DNA from: a virus
Virus record (IMG/VR): IMGVR_UViG_3300022208_000003
Span: 1 to 62,177 of that record
Length of the DNA stretch: 62,177 nt
Direction: 5' to 3' (one strand)
Shown: positions 24,866 to 33,992 of the stretch, in pieces
How the letters are laid out: each line of letters opens with the position of its first letter
How positions within the stretch are numbered: position 1 is the first letter of the stretch
The notes under the pieces: generated by a model
The model's database searches: none
Seen by the model: only the letters and a program-made list of their open reading frames with translations
Told to the model about the DNA's origin: nothing
Program-made: the position numbers and the translations under genes

Positions 24866-25533
24866 TTTTTACCCCATAGAGCAGGTTCAACAAACGCTTT
24901 GACCATTTCTTCTCGATACTCAAGGCCTAACCATTTAATAACTTCTTCGATCTCACTGAAATCTCCACCTATCATCTTTGACGGCCAAACCTCACGAAGA
25001 TTCAGCCCGGCAATTTTCATTTGAGAGAAACGTTTTTCATGCTCTTCCACCCATCGCAACCAGCCAACAACATCACGGTAAGCCCGCATGAAGCTGGTCT
25101 GCATGCATGACCTTGCAATATCGTTTTTATCGCGGCGAACGATTATCCATTTAGCATCAGGAAAAGCCATATGCCAGAGCAGCCAGATAAGGCACATCTT
25201 CGCGCCTTTGTAGAAATACGGCCCACCCTTGTAACCTTCCTCGGAGAACACGGTCATCACCTTAGCTCGCCATCTATCAGCCTGTTCTTGGTTGACGTTG
25301 AATATCTGCTGTGTAGACGGTAGGGGTTTTTGCCCAAGCTGATCGCATTCTATTCCTTTTAGATAAGGCTTAACGATTGTCTGGCGGATGCGGTCATTTT
25401 CAAACATGCCCTTTTTGTTGTACTTGTTTGGCCCGTTCATCCTGCCGCCAAACGCACCACATACGTTTATTACTCCGGCGGTCATAGAGGTTCCGGACCG
25501 AGCAGCACCGGTTATAAGGATAGGGCTGTTCAT
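24862..25533 (-). CDS. sulfotransferase-family protein
   Basis: 223 aa. N-terminal ITGAARSGTSMTAGVI is the PAPS-binding loop of sulfotransferases (G-x(2)-RSGTS), followed by a second conserved region WIIVRRDKNDIARSC (3'-phosphate-binding RR/RD). The presumed reaction moves sulfate from PAPS to a hydroxyl on a glycan or lipid. Coupled (ATGA) to the fibre-like gene and to the methyltransferase-glycosyltransferase fusion. Confidence 0.82.
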   Translation of the reverse strand: MNSPILITGAARSGTSMTAGVINVCGAFGGRMNGPNKYNKKGMFENDRIRQTIVKPYLKGIECDQLGQKPLPSTQQIFNVNQEQADRWRAKVMTVFSEEGYKGGPYFYKGAKMCLIWLLWHMAFPDAKWIIVRRDKNDIARSCMQTSFMRAYRDVVGWLRWVEEHEKRFSQMKIAGLNLREVWPSKMIGGDFSEIEEVIKWLGLEYREEMVKAFVEPALWGKK

Positions 25534-27947
25534 TTCCAGTACCTCTTTACGATATCAAGATGCTGCATGTTGTGGGGCTTTTGGTTGCCGTGGAAGCAGA
25601 TAATCTTTGCGTCCGGCGGCACACCTGTTGAGCAGTGTCTTTTATAGCTATGGATAGGCATAAAATCGTTGATTGGTTTTATATCGACTCCTGCTCCCTG
25701 TAAGGTGCGGAATATATAAACCTGGTCCCATCCTTTACCTTGCCGATGGTCCTTAAATTTATCGATTATATACCTGAAATCACCATGCCAAGCCATAACC
25801 CCTGAAGCCCAGTTACCAGCCCTTTTCCTTGCAGGGTTAAAAGGAACCAGCATTCTGAATTCGCCTTCAGGCATTTTCTTAACCGAGTCAACAAGCTCGG
25901 TGATATCGTCAATTATTACCGTATCAAGATCTATATAAAGGACCGGTCCTTTAAGCCTAAACAGCTCGAGCTTTGACCACCAGCCCTCAAGCTCGTTGAT
26001 AAGCTTTATACTATCTGTAAGGACATCTTCAGAGTCAGTAAAAGTCACAAAGTCGTATTTTGTTTTAACGAATCTATTTGCCATACTTTCAAGCTTTTCG
26101 GCATATAGATTATCAAATACTCCTCCGGTTTTAAGCACGCACGCGATAGTTACAGGAGAATTTCTCTTTATCAATTCTCCTGATTCGCATTTTCCAGTGA
26201 ATCTATTTACAGCCTGATTTATATCTACAACCGGTTTAACCTGTGGCGGCAACCTATCTGGCGGGTTAAGTTCTTTATTGTCATGATTGATCACGATTTG
26301 CCTTCTTTCGTAATCTTTCCCTTCAAGGATAGAGGTTGTAGTGTAAAGTAAGCTTTCAACTTCCAATCCTCTAGTATTTTCAATAAAATAAGTTTTGTTC
26401 TTTACATCGTCAGGTGCGCAATGCCAGGCGAATTGCCGATTATAGTAATCATTCCAGATTATCAATGTTTTCAAATTGAAACATGCAGCCGATATCGTAA
26501 GGCCTGACGGGTAACCGATAACCATTTCAGCACCACGCATGAGGCCGAAAAGCTTTTGAATCGTGGTCTTTCCTGTCAGATCAACGTATTCGGTTGTTTG
26601 CCTCATGACCTTTTGCAACCCAATGTCTTCTGAATCCCACTTCGCCCCTGTAAAAACTATGGTACAGCCTGTTTTTTGATGCAGTAAGTTTAAATATTCA
26701 GCTATTCGTGGGATTTCGAATTGTCTTGACCAGTAAGAATAAGTACCAAAAAGAGGCCAATAAACAACAATATACTTTCCATATATTTCTTGGCATTCTC
26801 GCTTGAAATTTTCTTGCTCAAGAGAAATGAACATTGGAGGGCGCCAGTTTGTTGCAAGGTCTTGGTCTATATCCTCCATCCTTTTGCCGATTCTAAGATG
26901 ACCGTTATATGAGATAAAAAAATCACATCCAAGTATATCCTTAAAGATCGTCCTGCCTTCCCTTGCGTATGCCTCGCGCCATATTTCTTTATGTGGTCCG
27001 TTTGCGTGTTTAACCTCTCCAGTTACGTTAAGGAAAGGGAACATCTCAAGGAACGGAAACGACCTCTTGTGTCCGTTATGAGCCTTATCTCTTGGTGAAG
27101 CGATAAAGACGTCAGGAAGCCCTAACTTTTCCCTCTCAAGAAAAGCCTGAAGCTTTGTTACCGACCAAAAAGAATCACCTAGTCCTGGAGGAAGTAGTAT
27201 TGTAGGCCTATCCTGGGAAGGTTTAGAGCAAAAGAAAACCACCTTTGACGATATAGGTTTCTTTATATTTTCTACCTTAAACCCCGCATCTTTCAGCAAT
27301 AGCTCGAGCTGTCCTGCGGTAAAATACCAAAGATGCTCCTTTTTCCAATGGTGCGCCCCGTCTTCCGCGTAAAAGTCCGGAATATCGATTATGCATGTAC
27401 CGCCTTGGTCGGTAACCCTGAACAGCTCGGCAATGAATGATTTGGGATCAAGCGTATGCTCAAGGACGTCATGGCAAGTTACGATTTTGAAGTGGTCTGT
27501 CGGGAAATGTATTTCCTCAAATTCTTTGCGATAAATGAATGAATTGTCTTTCAGGGAAGCGTAATCAGCTATCTCACAACCAAAAGCGGATGCACCTCTT
27601 GCCCGGCACTCATCAACAAAAGCCCCAGAGCCTGCCCCAACGTCAAGAATCCTCTCTTCAGCTCCGGAAATTATTCCGTATAGATTGCACCTTTTGCGTG
27701 CAAGTTTACGGTCATGCCCATAGCTCTTAGCCTGGTACTTTTTAGAAACAGGTTGATATTTTGAGTAAAACTTTATGGATTCACTTTTCGTGCAATAAGG
27801 AGGTGCTGTCTGGTGGATTACTCCACATTTTGAGCAGATCTCTACCGACATGTTATCTTTAGCCGGCACCGTCTCGCCTAACTCTGTAACCTCGTAATAT
27901 GGCCTTGTAGATCGCTCGGCCTTATCGTTTCCGCAAAAGCAATTCAT
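25530..27947 (-). CDS. methyltransferase-glycosyltransferase(-glycosyltransferase) fusion
   Basis: 805 aa with at least three parts. Residues 1-45: four Cys (C3, C5, C38, C41), likely a zinc knuckle. About 95-240: class I SAM methyltransferase (LDVGAGSGAF at 101-110; VLEHTLDP). About 248-545: fold like glycosyltransferase family 9/heptosyltransferases (LLPPGLGDSFWSVTK start; VIGYPSGLTISAACF near 476-490). About 597-805: GT8-like domain with DxD (D673-L-D675) and a C-terminal ICFHG. The combination of C-type methyltransferase with two sugar transferases in one chain is unusual. Probable role: building or decorating a surface glycan. Confidence 0.78.
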   Translation of the reverse strand: MNCFCGNDKAERSTRPYYEVTELGETVPAKDNMSVEICSKCGVIHQTAPPYCTKSESIKFYSKYQPVSKKYQAKSYGHDRKLARKRCNLYGIISGAEERILDVGAGSGAFVDECRARGASAFGCEIADYASLKDNSFIYRKEFEEIHFPTDHFKIVTCHDVLEHTLDPKSFIAELFRVTDQGGTCIIDIPDFYAEDGAHHWKKEHLWYFTAGQLELLLKDAGFKVENIKKPISSKVVFFCSKPSQDRPTILLPPGLGDSFWSVTKLQAFLEREKLGLPDVFIASPRDKAHNGHKRSFPFLEMFPFLNVTGEVKHANGPHKEIWREAYAREGRTIFKDILGCDFFISYNGHLRIGKRMEDIDQDLATNWRPPMFISLEQENFKRECQEIYGKYIVVYWPLFGTYSYWSRQFEIPRIAEYLNLLHQKTGCTIVFTGAKWDSEDIGLQKVMRQTTEYVDLTGKTTIQKLFGLMRGAEMVIGYPSGLTISAACFNLKTLIIWNDYYNRQFAWHCAPDDVKNKTYFIENTRGLEVESLLYTTTSILEGKDYERRQIVINHDNKELNPPDRLPPQVKPVVDINQAVNRFTGKCESGELIKRNSPVTIACVLKTGGVFDNLYAEKLESMANRFVKTKYDFVTFTDSEDVLTDSIKLINELEGWWSKLELFRLKGPVLYIDLDTVIIDDITELVDSVKKMPEGEFRMLVPFNPARKRAGNWASGVMAWHGDFRYIIDKFKDHRQGKGWDQVYIFRTLQGAGVDIKPINDFMPIHSYKRHCSTGVPPDAKIICFHGNQKPHNMQHLDIVKRYWK

Positions 27948-28585
27948 TAATATCTCGTTCTGGTTATGGTAAATTCTCTTATCTGCAAGGTTTCTCTTGC
28001 TTTACAGAGTTCAAATATCGTTTTCGCCGCTTCGGCAGGGTCTATCAGCTTGTCGTGATCTTCTCTGTTTTTTGTCATGTCTGTTGCCATAGCCCCGAGG
28101 TAGACATCAACTATCCTCCCCCCGGCTTCAGAAACGTCAATATTCAATGACTCTGACAACCCGCGTATTCCAAACTTGCTAGCGCAATACCCTGATTCAC
28201 CGTTACTTGCTGTCTTGCCGGCAAGGCTATTGATATTCACAAGCAGGCTGAGCGGCCAGAGCTTCTTAATAAGCAAAGACGGAATAACAAGGTTTGTTGC
28301 GAGGATGTAATCAAGCTCTGCTTCGCTTAGATTTTTAAACTTTTTATTCTCGTAAGCAGCTGCATTATTTATAAATATATCAATGTTCTGGTCATATATT
28401 TTTTTGAATAGGTCCTTTACGTTATCCCTGTTCCCAAAATCACCATAGACGTATTCTGCGCCATCTATCCTTGGTATTTCGTTTTTCCTAGCATGAAGCA
28501 CGAGCTCATATCTATTATCGTGGAATACTTTTGCCAATTCATGGCCGAGCCCACGTGATGCTCCTGTGATGAGAACCTTTTTCAT
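27947..28585 (-). CDS. short-chain dehydrogenase/reductase
   Basis: 212 aa. Classical SDR: LITGASRGLGHELAK (TGxxxGxG, residues 6-13), NNAA, and the S-x-Y-x3-K active site (NINSLAGK...YCASK). Predicted NAD(P)H-dependent oxidoreduction of a sugar intermediate. A little shorter than the usual 240-260 aa. TAATG overlap with the fusion gene. Confidence 0.88.
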   Translation of the reverse strand: MKKVLITGASRGLGHELAKVFHDNRYELVLHARKNEIPRIDGAEYVYGDFGNRDNVKDLFKKIYDQNIDIFINNAAAYENKKFKNLSEAELDYILATNLVIPSLLIKKLWPLSLLVNINSLAGKTASNGESGYCASKFGIRGLSESLNIDVSEAGGRIVDVYLGAMATDMTKNREDHDKLIDPAEAAKTIFELCKARETLQIREFTITRTRY

Positions 28586-28791
28586 TCGATAGCGCCTTTT
28601 GAATTTCCTATCGTTTTTACTATCTCATCACCCTGACCTTCAGTTATATAAATATCAACTTTAGCCATGAGAACATCTTCAGAATTGGCATCAATTACCA
28701 CTCTTCTGACCATTTCAGAATCTAAATTTAATATTTTGCATATTGATATCGCTGTTTTTTTGCCAATACATGGTAATTTTTTATCGTCCAT
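28582..28791 (-). CDS. small conserved phage protein
   Basis: 69 aa (IGKKTAISICKILNLDSEMV then RRVVIDANSEDVLMAKVDIY). This helix followed by beta-strand pattern occurs in uncharacterised phage proteins. Preceded by AAGGATTAATA. Odd in a sugar cluster; possibly an inserted gene between SDR and transketolase. Confidence 0.55.
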   Translation of the reverse strand: MDDKKLPCIGKKTAISICKILNLDSEMVRRVVIDANSEDVLMAKVDIYITEGQGDEIVKTIGNSKGAIE

Positions 28792-28811
28792 TATTAATCC
28801 TTTTGGTTATT

Positions 28812-29294
28812 TCATATAAACGGGAGCCTATCGTTTTTGAGGCATATTACCGACGGGCCGCCATCGATGTAAGCATCAAGCATAGCCTTTTCTGTTTCGA
28901 AAGAATTGCGAGGGAAATAGCCTTTCGTGTTCTTCAACAAGGCAACCAATCCTTTTGCGTTAAGCGCTCTGTGTGATGCCCCTTGAGACGGATAATCATC
29001 GTTACCTATCAGCATGACCGGTAAATTTTGCTCGTCAACATCGAGTTTTATTTGTTCAAATGGTCTTTCAAGGAGAAACGGAGTAAGCGTATAAAATACC
29101 GGCCTCAATCCTTCCGATGCCATGCCGGCGGCAATGCTCATCGTTGATTGTTCGGTGAGTCCAAAATTATAAAAACGATCAGGAAACCTCGTTTTAAACT
29201 CATCCATTTCCTGATGGACGTCACATGTCAGAAGTACAATTCTTTCATTCTTCTCGGCAAGGTGAACTATGGTTTTCCCGAACTGTCGCCTCAT
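28812..29294 (-). CDS. transketolase, C-terminal (pyrimidine-binding) subunit
   Basis: 160 aa. Corresponds to the Pyr domain of split transketolases: IVLLTCDVHQEMDEF, then NFGLTEQSTMSIAAGMASEG, containing the conserved Glu (TEQ) that activates thiamine diphosphate. The usual third C-terminal domain is absent. Partner of 29291-30037, coupled by ATGA. Confidence 0.86.
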   Translation of the reverse strand: MRRQFGKTIVHLAEKNERIVLLTCDVHQEMDEFKTRFPDRFYNFGLTEQSTMSIAAGMASEGLRPVFYTLTPFLLERPFEQIKLDVDEQNLPVMLIGNDDYPSQGASHRALNAKGLVALLKNTKGYFPRNSFETEKAMLDAYIDGGPSVICLKNDRLPFI

Positions 29295-30037
29295 GACAAT
29301 TCCTCCATAGCCTTATTCTTTTGCCATCCACTCGGCCAGCATGCATGCCACGCCGGATTATTTTCCATGAACGATACCCCTGCACCCTTTACGGTCCTGG
29401 CGGCTATTATGTTTGGGCTATCATACGTCTTGCTTAACTCCTCTCTGAGCTGCTCGATATCATGTCCGTCAACGATTGAGTAATTCCACCCGGCAGACTC
29501 AAAAACACTCCACACAGACCTTAACGGGAGAACGTTGTTTATCTCGCCAGATCCCTGTATATTGTTCCAGTCAACTATCACGCAAAGATTATCAAGGTTG
29601 TATTTTGCCGCGATCAGCATTGATTCCCAGGTTGTCCCCTCCTGGAGCTCTCCGTCTCCCATGAGCACGTAAACAATGCCTTCCTCGCCTTTTTGCTTCT
29701 TGGCCATTGCAACACCTATTCCGAGCGGCAAGCCATGGCCTAGGCTTCCAGTGGTAAACAGTACGCCGTTATGCGGGTCTCTTGACGGGTGTCCGGTAAG
29801 GCGTGGGTTAAATCCTTTCTCCCGGAGAATTACGTACCATGGCCAGCATGAATGGCCTTTTGAGAGGATAAACCTATCTTCAGCAGAAAGAGCCCCTTCG
29901 TAAAGAGCCCTAAGGATCTCAACGCAAGAGAATGAACCGCCGAAGTGATATCCACCGTTTGCAAGGGCAAGCTCAATTGTCTCTCGTCGCAATCTCTTTG
30001 AACGGTCGTCTAATTTAACAGTCCCTGAATAATTCAC
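29291..30037 (-). CDS. transketolase, N-terminal (ThDP-binding) subunit
   Basis: About 248 aa from a GTG at 30037, the more likely start since the longer frame overlaps the upstream gene far more. Contains SKGHSCWPWYVIL, GSLGHGLPLGIGVAMA, and the ThDP/Mg motif GDGELQEGTTWE...N (GDG-x(n)-N). Two-subunit transketolases in surface-sugar clusters transfer two-carbon units to make unusual sugar precursors. Function in the phage is inferred. Confidence 0.86.
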   Translation of the reverse strand: MNYSGTVKLDDRSKRLRRETIELALANGGYHFGGSFSCVEILRALYEGALSAEDRFILSKGHSCWPWYVILREKGFNPRLTGHPSRDPHNGVLFTTGSLGHGLPLGIGVAMAKKQKGEEGIVYVLMGDGELQEGTTWESMLIAAKYNLDNLCVIVDWNNIQGSGEINNVLPLRSVWSVFESAGWNYSIVDGHDIEQLREELSKTYDSPNIIAARTVKGAGVSFMENNPAWHACWPSGWQKNKAMEELS

Positions 30038-30815
30038 TGTTCCACGCTGATATTGGGTAGTAGTTGATAACGTCAGGCCTATCAGTTTTGTTTGGCCTAT
30101 CAAGACTTGTCGGAAACTTATCTCTGCTCTCTGTTACCTCACCGACAAGATCTTTTCTCACAAGACTAAGCTCTAAAAGAGGAGGGAAAGACCATGCGTC
30201 AAGATTTACCATCTGAAGAGAGTTATTCGCATGTATATGGAATATATGAAAGTTTTCAAGTATTTTATCAATTCCAGCATTATATTTTTGGAATATATCG
30301 ATATTGCATTGTTCGAAAAAGTCTCCGATTATCATGTGAAAATAAGGAGAATGTCCGTTCTCTTTATGCTCGACATGAAAGACGTGCATTTCAATCAATA
30401 TCTGGCTGAATCTCTTTAGGTCTTCAGCCTTGATCTCTCTCAATAACTCCCATTCATGGCATTCAATATCTACTTTGAGGAGAGAATTGCCGGTATGCTC
30501 TTTGAACCCTTCAGGGTATAGCTGATTCGCGTATTTCTTTATATGTACAAATTTGTCGTTTACTTCAGGTAACTTTTGTATTGTCGGATCACAGAGTAAG
30601 CATGATGTAGTATTAGGAAATCTATATAAAAAATCAGCCTCAAAAGAGACGTCGTTACCAACACCAAAAGTCATTATCTTTTCAGTTTTGTCGCATATCT
30701 CTTTTAATGCGACATACCCGCCATCGTTAGGACCACCTATACGGGTCTTTGTCAATCCGACATCAACAACGGATATCTTTCTGAAGAAATCGCCAATAGG
30801 CCGCATATCAGCCAT
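30015..30815 (-). CDS. FkbM-like methyltransferase
   Basis: 266 aa, start chosen at the ATG overlapping the previous stop with GGAG 8 nt upstream. SVVDVGLTKTRIGGPNDGGY and LLKVDIECHEWELLREI match the FkbM-type SAM methyltransferase layout (LKIDVEGHEWxVL). Probably O-methylates a sugar. The last 22 codons overlap the transketolase start region. Confidence 0.72.
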   Translation of the reverse strand: MADMRPIGDFFRKISVVDVGLTKTRIGGPNDGGYVALKEICDKTEKIMTFGVGNDVSFEADFLYRFPNTTSCLLCDPTIQKLPEVNDKFVHIKKYANQLYPEGFKEHTGNSLLKVDIECHEWELLREIKAEDLKRFSQILIEMHVFHVEHKENGHSPYFHMIIGDFFEQCNIDIFQKYNAGIDKILENFHIFHIHANNSLQMVNLDAWSFPPLLELSLVRKDLVGEVTESRDKFPTSLDRPNKTDRPDVINYYPISAWNSELFRDC

Positions 30816-31822
30816 TAATTCATCTCCACAATGCATCTCCCGGCTTTACCGGTGCGCATGGTTGCTATTGCTTGGTTAATATCATCGAGTTGGAAGCGAT
30901 TGGTTATCATTTTTGATAATTCAAATCGTCCTTCCCGGTACATCTGAAGATAACGGTTTATATCTTTGTCAGGGTCAGTGAGCCCTCCTTGGCTATCGAG
31001 TATCGTCTTTCCGCAGTAATGCTGCCGTGCGTTTGAGAAAACAATATCAGCTCCTGTGTAAGGCTGTCCAACAAGGATAAGCTTGCCTCCCGGTTTGACC
31101 ATTTTGAGCCCCTGTTCAATGACAAGGCAGTTCCCGGTACAATCAACGAAAACGTCAACAGGTCGTTCCCAGAATTTATTCTCGCTCCTAACTGTTTTTG
31201 TTGCACCGAACTCCTCCGCCATTTCTAGCTTTTCATCGTGGATATCGATTGCCACTATCCGTCCGGCGCCAACAAGCTTTGCCCCCTGGATCACGTTAAG
31301 CCCAACACCACCAACTCCGGCAACCGCGATTGACTGGCCTATCTTAAGCTTTGCCTCGTTATTGATAAGCCCAAACCCGGTAGTAACAGCGCAGCCCATG
31401 AGTGCCCCTATATCGGCAGGGATATCGTGCCCTATTTTGGTAACTCTGTTTTCGGAAACAATAGCTGATGTAGCAAAGGTGGCGATAGGGCCAGAGCCGA
31501 CGTTGAGCTTGTTGCTGCTCTTGTATCGTGCCGGCACCGCATCTATTCCAGATCCCTTACGCCAGTGCATGACAACACGATCACCTTTCTCAACCTTGCG
31601 TACACCTCCTCCGACTCCCATTACTCTCCCGCAACCTTCATGCCCGAGCATGTGCGGCAAGTACGGGTCAGCTCCGGCAGCTCCTGTTATCTCGCCTATC
31701 TGAGCACCACAGATACCAGAGGCTTCAATCCTGACAAGAACCTGCCCCTCCATTATTTCCTGAGGTTCAAGTTCCATGACTTGGAGTGGAGAATTTTGTT
31801 CAACCAATACTGCGGCTCTCAC
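30815..31822 (-). CDS. zinc-type medium-chain alcohol/sugar dehydrogenase
   Basis: 335 aa. MDR signatures: ICG (C38), GHE at 60-62 with catalytic zinc ligands C38, H61 and C144, and the Rossmann motif AVAGVGGVGL near 166-175. The structural-zinc four-Cys lobe is absent. Probably oxidises or reduces a sugar or polyol. GTG start overlaps the upstream stop. Confidence 0.86.
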   Translation of the reverse strand: MRAAVLVEQNSPLQVMELEPQEIMEGQVLVRIEASGICGAQIGEITGAAGADPYLPHMLGHEGCGRVMGVGGGVRKVEKGDRVVMHWRKGSGIDAVPARYKSSNKLNVGSGPIATFATSAIVSENRVTKIGHDIPADIGALMGCAVTTGFGLINNEAKLKIGQSIAVAGVGGVGLNVIQGAKLVGAGRIVAIDIHDEKLEMAEEFGATKTVRSENKFWERPVDVFVDCTGNCLVIEQGLKMVKPGGKLILVGQPYTGADIVFSNARQHYCGKTILDSQGGLTDPDKDINRYLQMYREGRFELSKMITNRFQLDDINQAIATMRTGKAGRCIVEMN

Positions 31823-32466
31823 AAAGTGTCCTCCAGTTTGACTTTCTGGAATTGCTCAATCAGAGAAACCGGTGAGCAGTTTAGGATTTCAATTCCTAAA
31901 GCTTTAGCATCTTCCGCGATTTTATCGAAATGTCGAAGATATCGTTTAAATGGATGGTGCAACGGGTCTTCGTAGCCGTAATCAGAATGAAAATTCTTGT
32001 TTTTATCAACGATTCTCATGTCAAATCCAAGAAGAACGATTCTTTTTACACCGAACCAAAACGCGATATTTATTGCGCTTGAGCCTGAATTTCCGTTCCA
32101 TGATATGCGGTCTCGCCTTGATGATTCGAGTCCGCTCGGCTTGCCTCGGGTAACCCTTTTTACCCCAGGCCATCCGTGATCAGGGACGCGACCACAGCTT
32201 GATATCTTGAGGCCTTTGTATTCAAGTAGGTCTTTCCTGATCGCTGAATATAGCGAGCAATCTCCGAAGTAAACCACGTCAACCCAAGGATAGTATCGAA
32301 AGGCAACGTTTACTCCTATCGTGCGCTGATCTTGCAACGGGGAAAGATCCTGATCTTTTAAAGATGGACCACCGCCGATGATATACGCTGTCTCGCCAGA
32401 CCAGATAGGAGGAATTTTAAACGGCTGCCGTGGGGTAAAATCGACTTGCCTTTTTGCAGCCGTCAT
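31819..32466 (-). CDS. DUF115/MptE-like glycan-associated protein
   Basis: 215 aa. AYIIGGGPSLKDQDLSPLQD and GVNVAFRYYPWVDVVYFGD are typical of the DUF115-like group found in phages and in flagellin/surface glycosylation loci (often nucleotide-sugar or glycosyltransferase related). IVLLGFDMRIV and NFHSDYGYEDP match the second half. No Shine-Dalgarno was obvious; overlaps the 32417 gene. Confidence 0.7.
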   Translation of the reverse strand: MTAAKRQVDFTPRQPFKIPPIWSGETAYIIGGGPSLKDQDLSPLQDQRTIGVNVAFRYYPWVDVVYFGDCSLYSAIRKDLLEYKGLKISSCGRVPDHGWPGVKRVTRGKPSGLESSRRDRISWNGNSGSSAINIAFWFGVKRIVLLGFDMRIVDKNKNFHSDYGYEDPLHHPFKRYLRHFDKIAEDAKALGIEILNCSPVSLIEQFQKVKLEDTL

Positions 32467-32866
32467 AATTCATGCAGTCCGAACAGTTTTCGAATTCGTC
32501 GAAGTCTTTTCCGAAAGTGCCTTCTTTTAATGGACAATCATTATCGCTGATATCGAGAAGTTTTCTCGCATCTGCGGCAGTGATTGGCTTACTGTTAACC
32601 GGCTTCTTGGTGGCCGAGTTAATCACGTTATAACCGCCTTCAACTTTTTTGGGGTACATAGCGTAATCAACCGACGGCTCTACCTCCGGCTCCGGATCTT
32701 TCGGCATCTCTCCTGAAGTGGCAATATAATTTAATTTTTCACTTCCGAGGAAATCAACTGTCTCGTGCTCTCCGGGAACTTCTTCTCCAGGCTTGATGGT
32801 TTTCCATCCGTAGCCCGGCACTATTACCCGGTGTATGCCGACATTTAATTTTCGTCTTAATTTCAT
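32417..32866 (-). CDS. hypothetical virion-region protein with C-terminal Cys motif
   Basis: 149 aa. N-terminal half reads like a small capsid-associated strand domain (RVIVPGYGWKTIKPGEEVP), middle is Pro/Glu-rich, and the end has a cysteine cluster (CPLK...NCSDCMNYDGC) that may bind metal. Lies between capsid gene and glycan module. No family recognised. Confidence 0.55.
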   Translation of the reverse strand: MKLRRKLNVGIHRVIVPGYGWKTIKPGEEVPGEHETVDFLGSEKLNYIATSGEMPKDPEPEVEPSVDYAMYPKKVEGGYNVINSATKKPVNSKPITAADARKLLDISDNDCPLKEGTFGKDFDEFENCSDCMNYDGCKKASRFYPTAAV

Positions 32867-32909
32867 ATTAATCCTTGGTTAGATTATCACCGTTCAGGCC
32901 GGTTTACCT

Positions 32910-33980
32910 TTATGCTGAAAGTACGGTAACGCCGCAGTTACCGTTCTGGTCTGCGCGAATTTGCGGGACCATAATGGTCATTACTTTGTACTCGGTAGCC
33001 ATGCCGCCATGCGTGTCCCATTCAACCGTAGTCAAAGGAAGACCCTCTACGATTCGAACGGTATCGGCGGTAAGTTGTACAAGAACTACTTTGTTTGCCG
33101 TCAAAGAGTCTACAACCTTAACGGTCTCAATACCGCCGATCTCAAGAATACGCTGGCGGATAGTTTTGTCAGACTCAGCTTTGAAATCGTCGTCAAGCGT
33201 GGTCTCATAAGCCGTAGGAACATACAGCGCCCATGGTCCATAATGACGTGCATCAATGGAGGCCTGTTTCATTGCGCGGACATCGTCAAGAATCAGGGAG
33301 CCGGTCTTTGCAGAAGCGTCCCAGTTTACCGACAGGGTTACCGTGTTGCGGTTCGGATGATCGGTGTAGCCATACAGGGTGCTGCCACCATAGGCAAACG
33401 TACTTGCTCCGGTGAACAGGGTTGACTCAACGTGCTCAGCGACTACACGAGCAGCCAACATGCCGGCGGTAGTGTCAACCGGATCTCCACTGGTACGGGA
33501 AGCCGCCAGCACCCGAGCGTTGAAAGAAAACTCTTTGTGAGTAATTGGGAGTGGCAAATACTTGAGGTCGTATTTCGGCCGATCTTTCTGGCCATCTACC
33601 ACGGCATCCATATCGAGGTGCGCAGCGGTCATCTCGCTGAGATCCTCATACTCAAGAACGGTTTTCCCTAGACCGTTTGATAAGCGAAGTACCAAACCTT
33701 TTGCGTACAGATCGGCAACACCGACAAGGCGAGTCTTTGCAGCCTCAACGATCTGGCTGTCCATCTGCTTCCACTCGTCTTTCCGGAGAGTGGCGTTTGC
33801 CATTATCGGAATTGCTTTTGCCTTGCCGTTGACAATTTTTGTCACGTAAGACCGCCCATCATTTCCGATCCACGGACGAAGGACATTAGCGTCCATGCCG
33901 TTAGCCATCAGCTTTTTGCCTACTGGGCCAAAATCTCCAATGCTAGGAGAAGAAAGCTCAATCATAGCGTTGTTAGTCAT
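32910..33980 (-). CDS. major capsid protein (HK97-fold, encapsulin-like)
   Basis: 356 aa. Pattern VADLYAKGLVLRLSNGLGKT, LEYEDLSEMTAAHLDMDAV and RPKYDLKYLPLPITHKEFSF match phage capsid proteins of the HK97/encapsulin-like group. The C-terminal half (VVLVQLTADTVRIVEGLPLT) is the A-domain. Strong ribosome site AAGGAGG. The decoration protein and the protease/scaffold gene lie just upstream in transcription. Confidence 0.88.
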   Translation of the reverse strand: MTNNAMIELSSPSIGDFGPVGKKLMANGMDANVLRPWIGNDGRSYVTKIVNGKAKAIPIMANATLRKDEWKQMDSQIVEAAKTRLVGVADLYAKGLVLRLSNGLGKTVLEYEDLSEMTAAHLDMDAVVDGQKDRPKYDLKYLPLPITHKEFSFNARVLAASRTSGDPVDTTAGMLAARVVAEHVESTLFTGASTFAYGGSTLYGYTDHPNRNTVTLSVNWDASAKTGSLILDDVRAMKQASIDARHYGPWALYVPTAYETTLDDDFKAESDKTIRQRILEIGGIETVKVVDSLTANKVVLVQLTADTVRIVEGLPLTTVEWDTHGGMATEYKVMTIMVPQIRADQNGNCGVTVLSA

Positions 33981-33992
33981 CGTTATTCCTCC

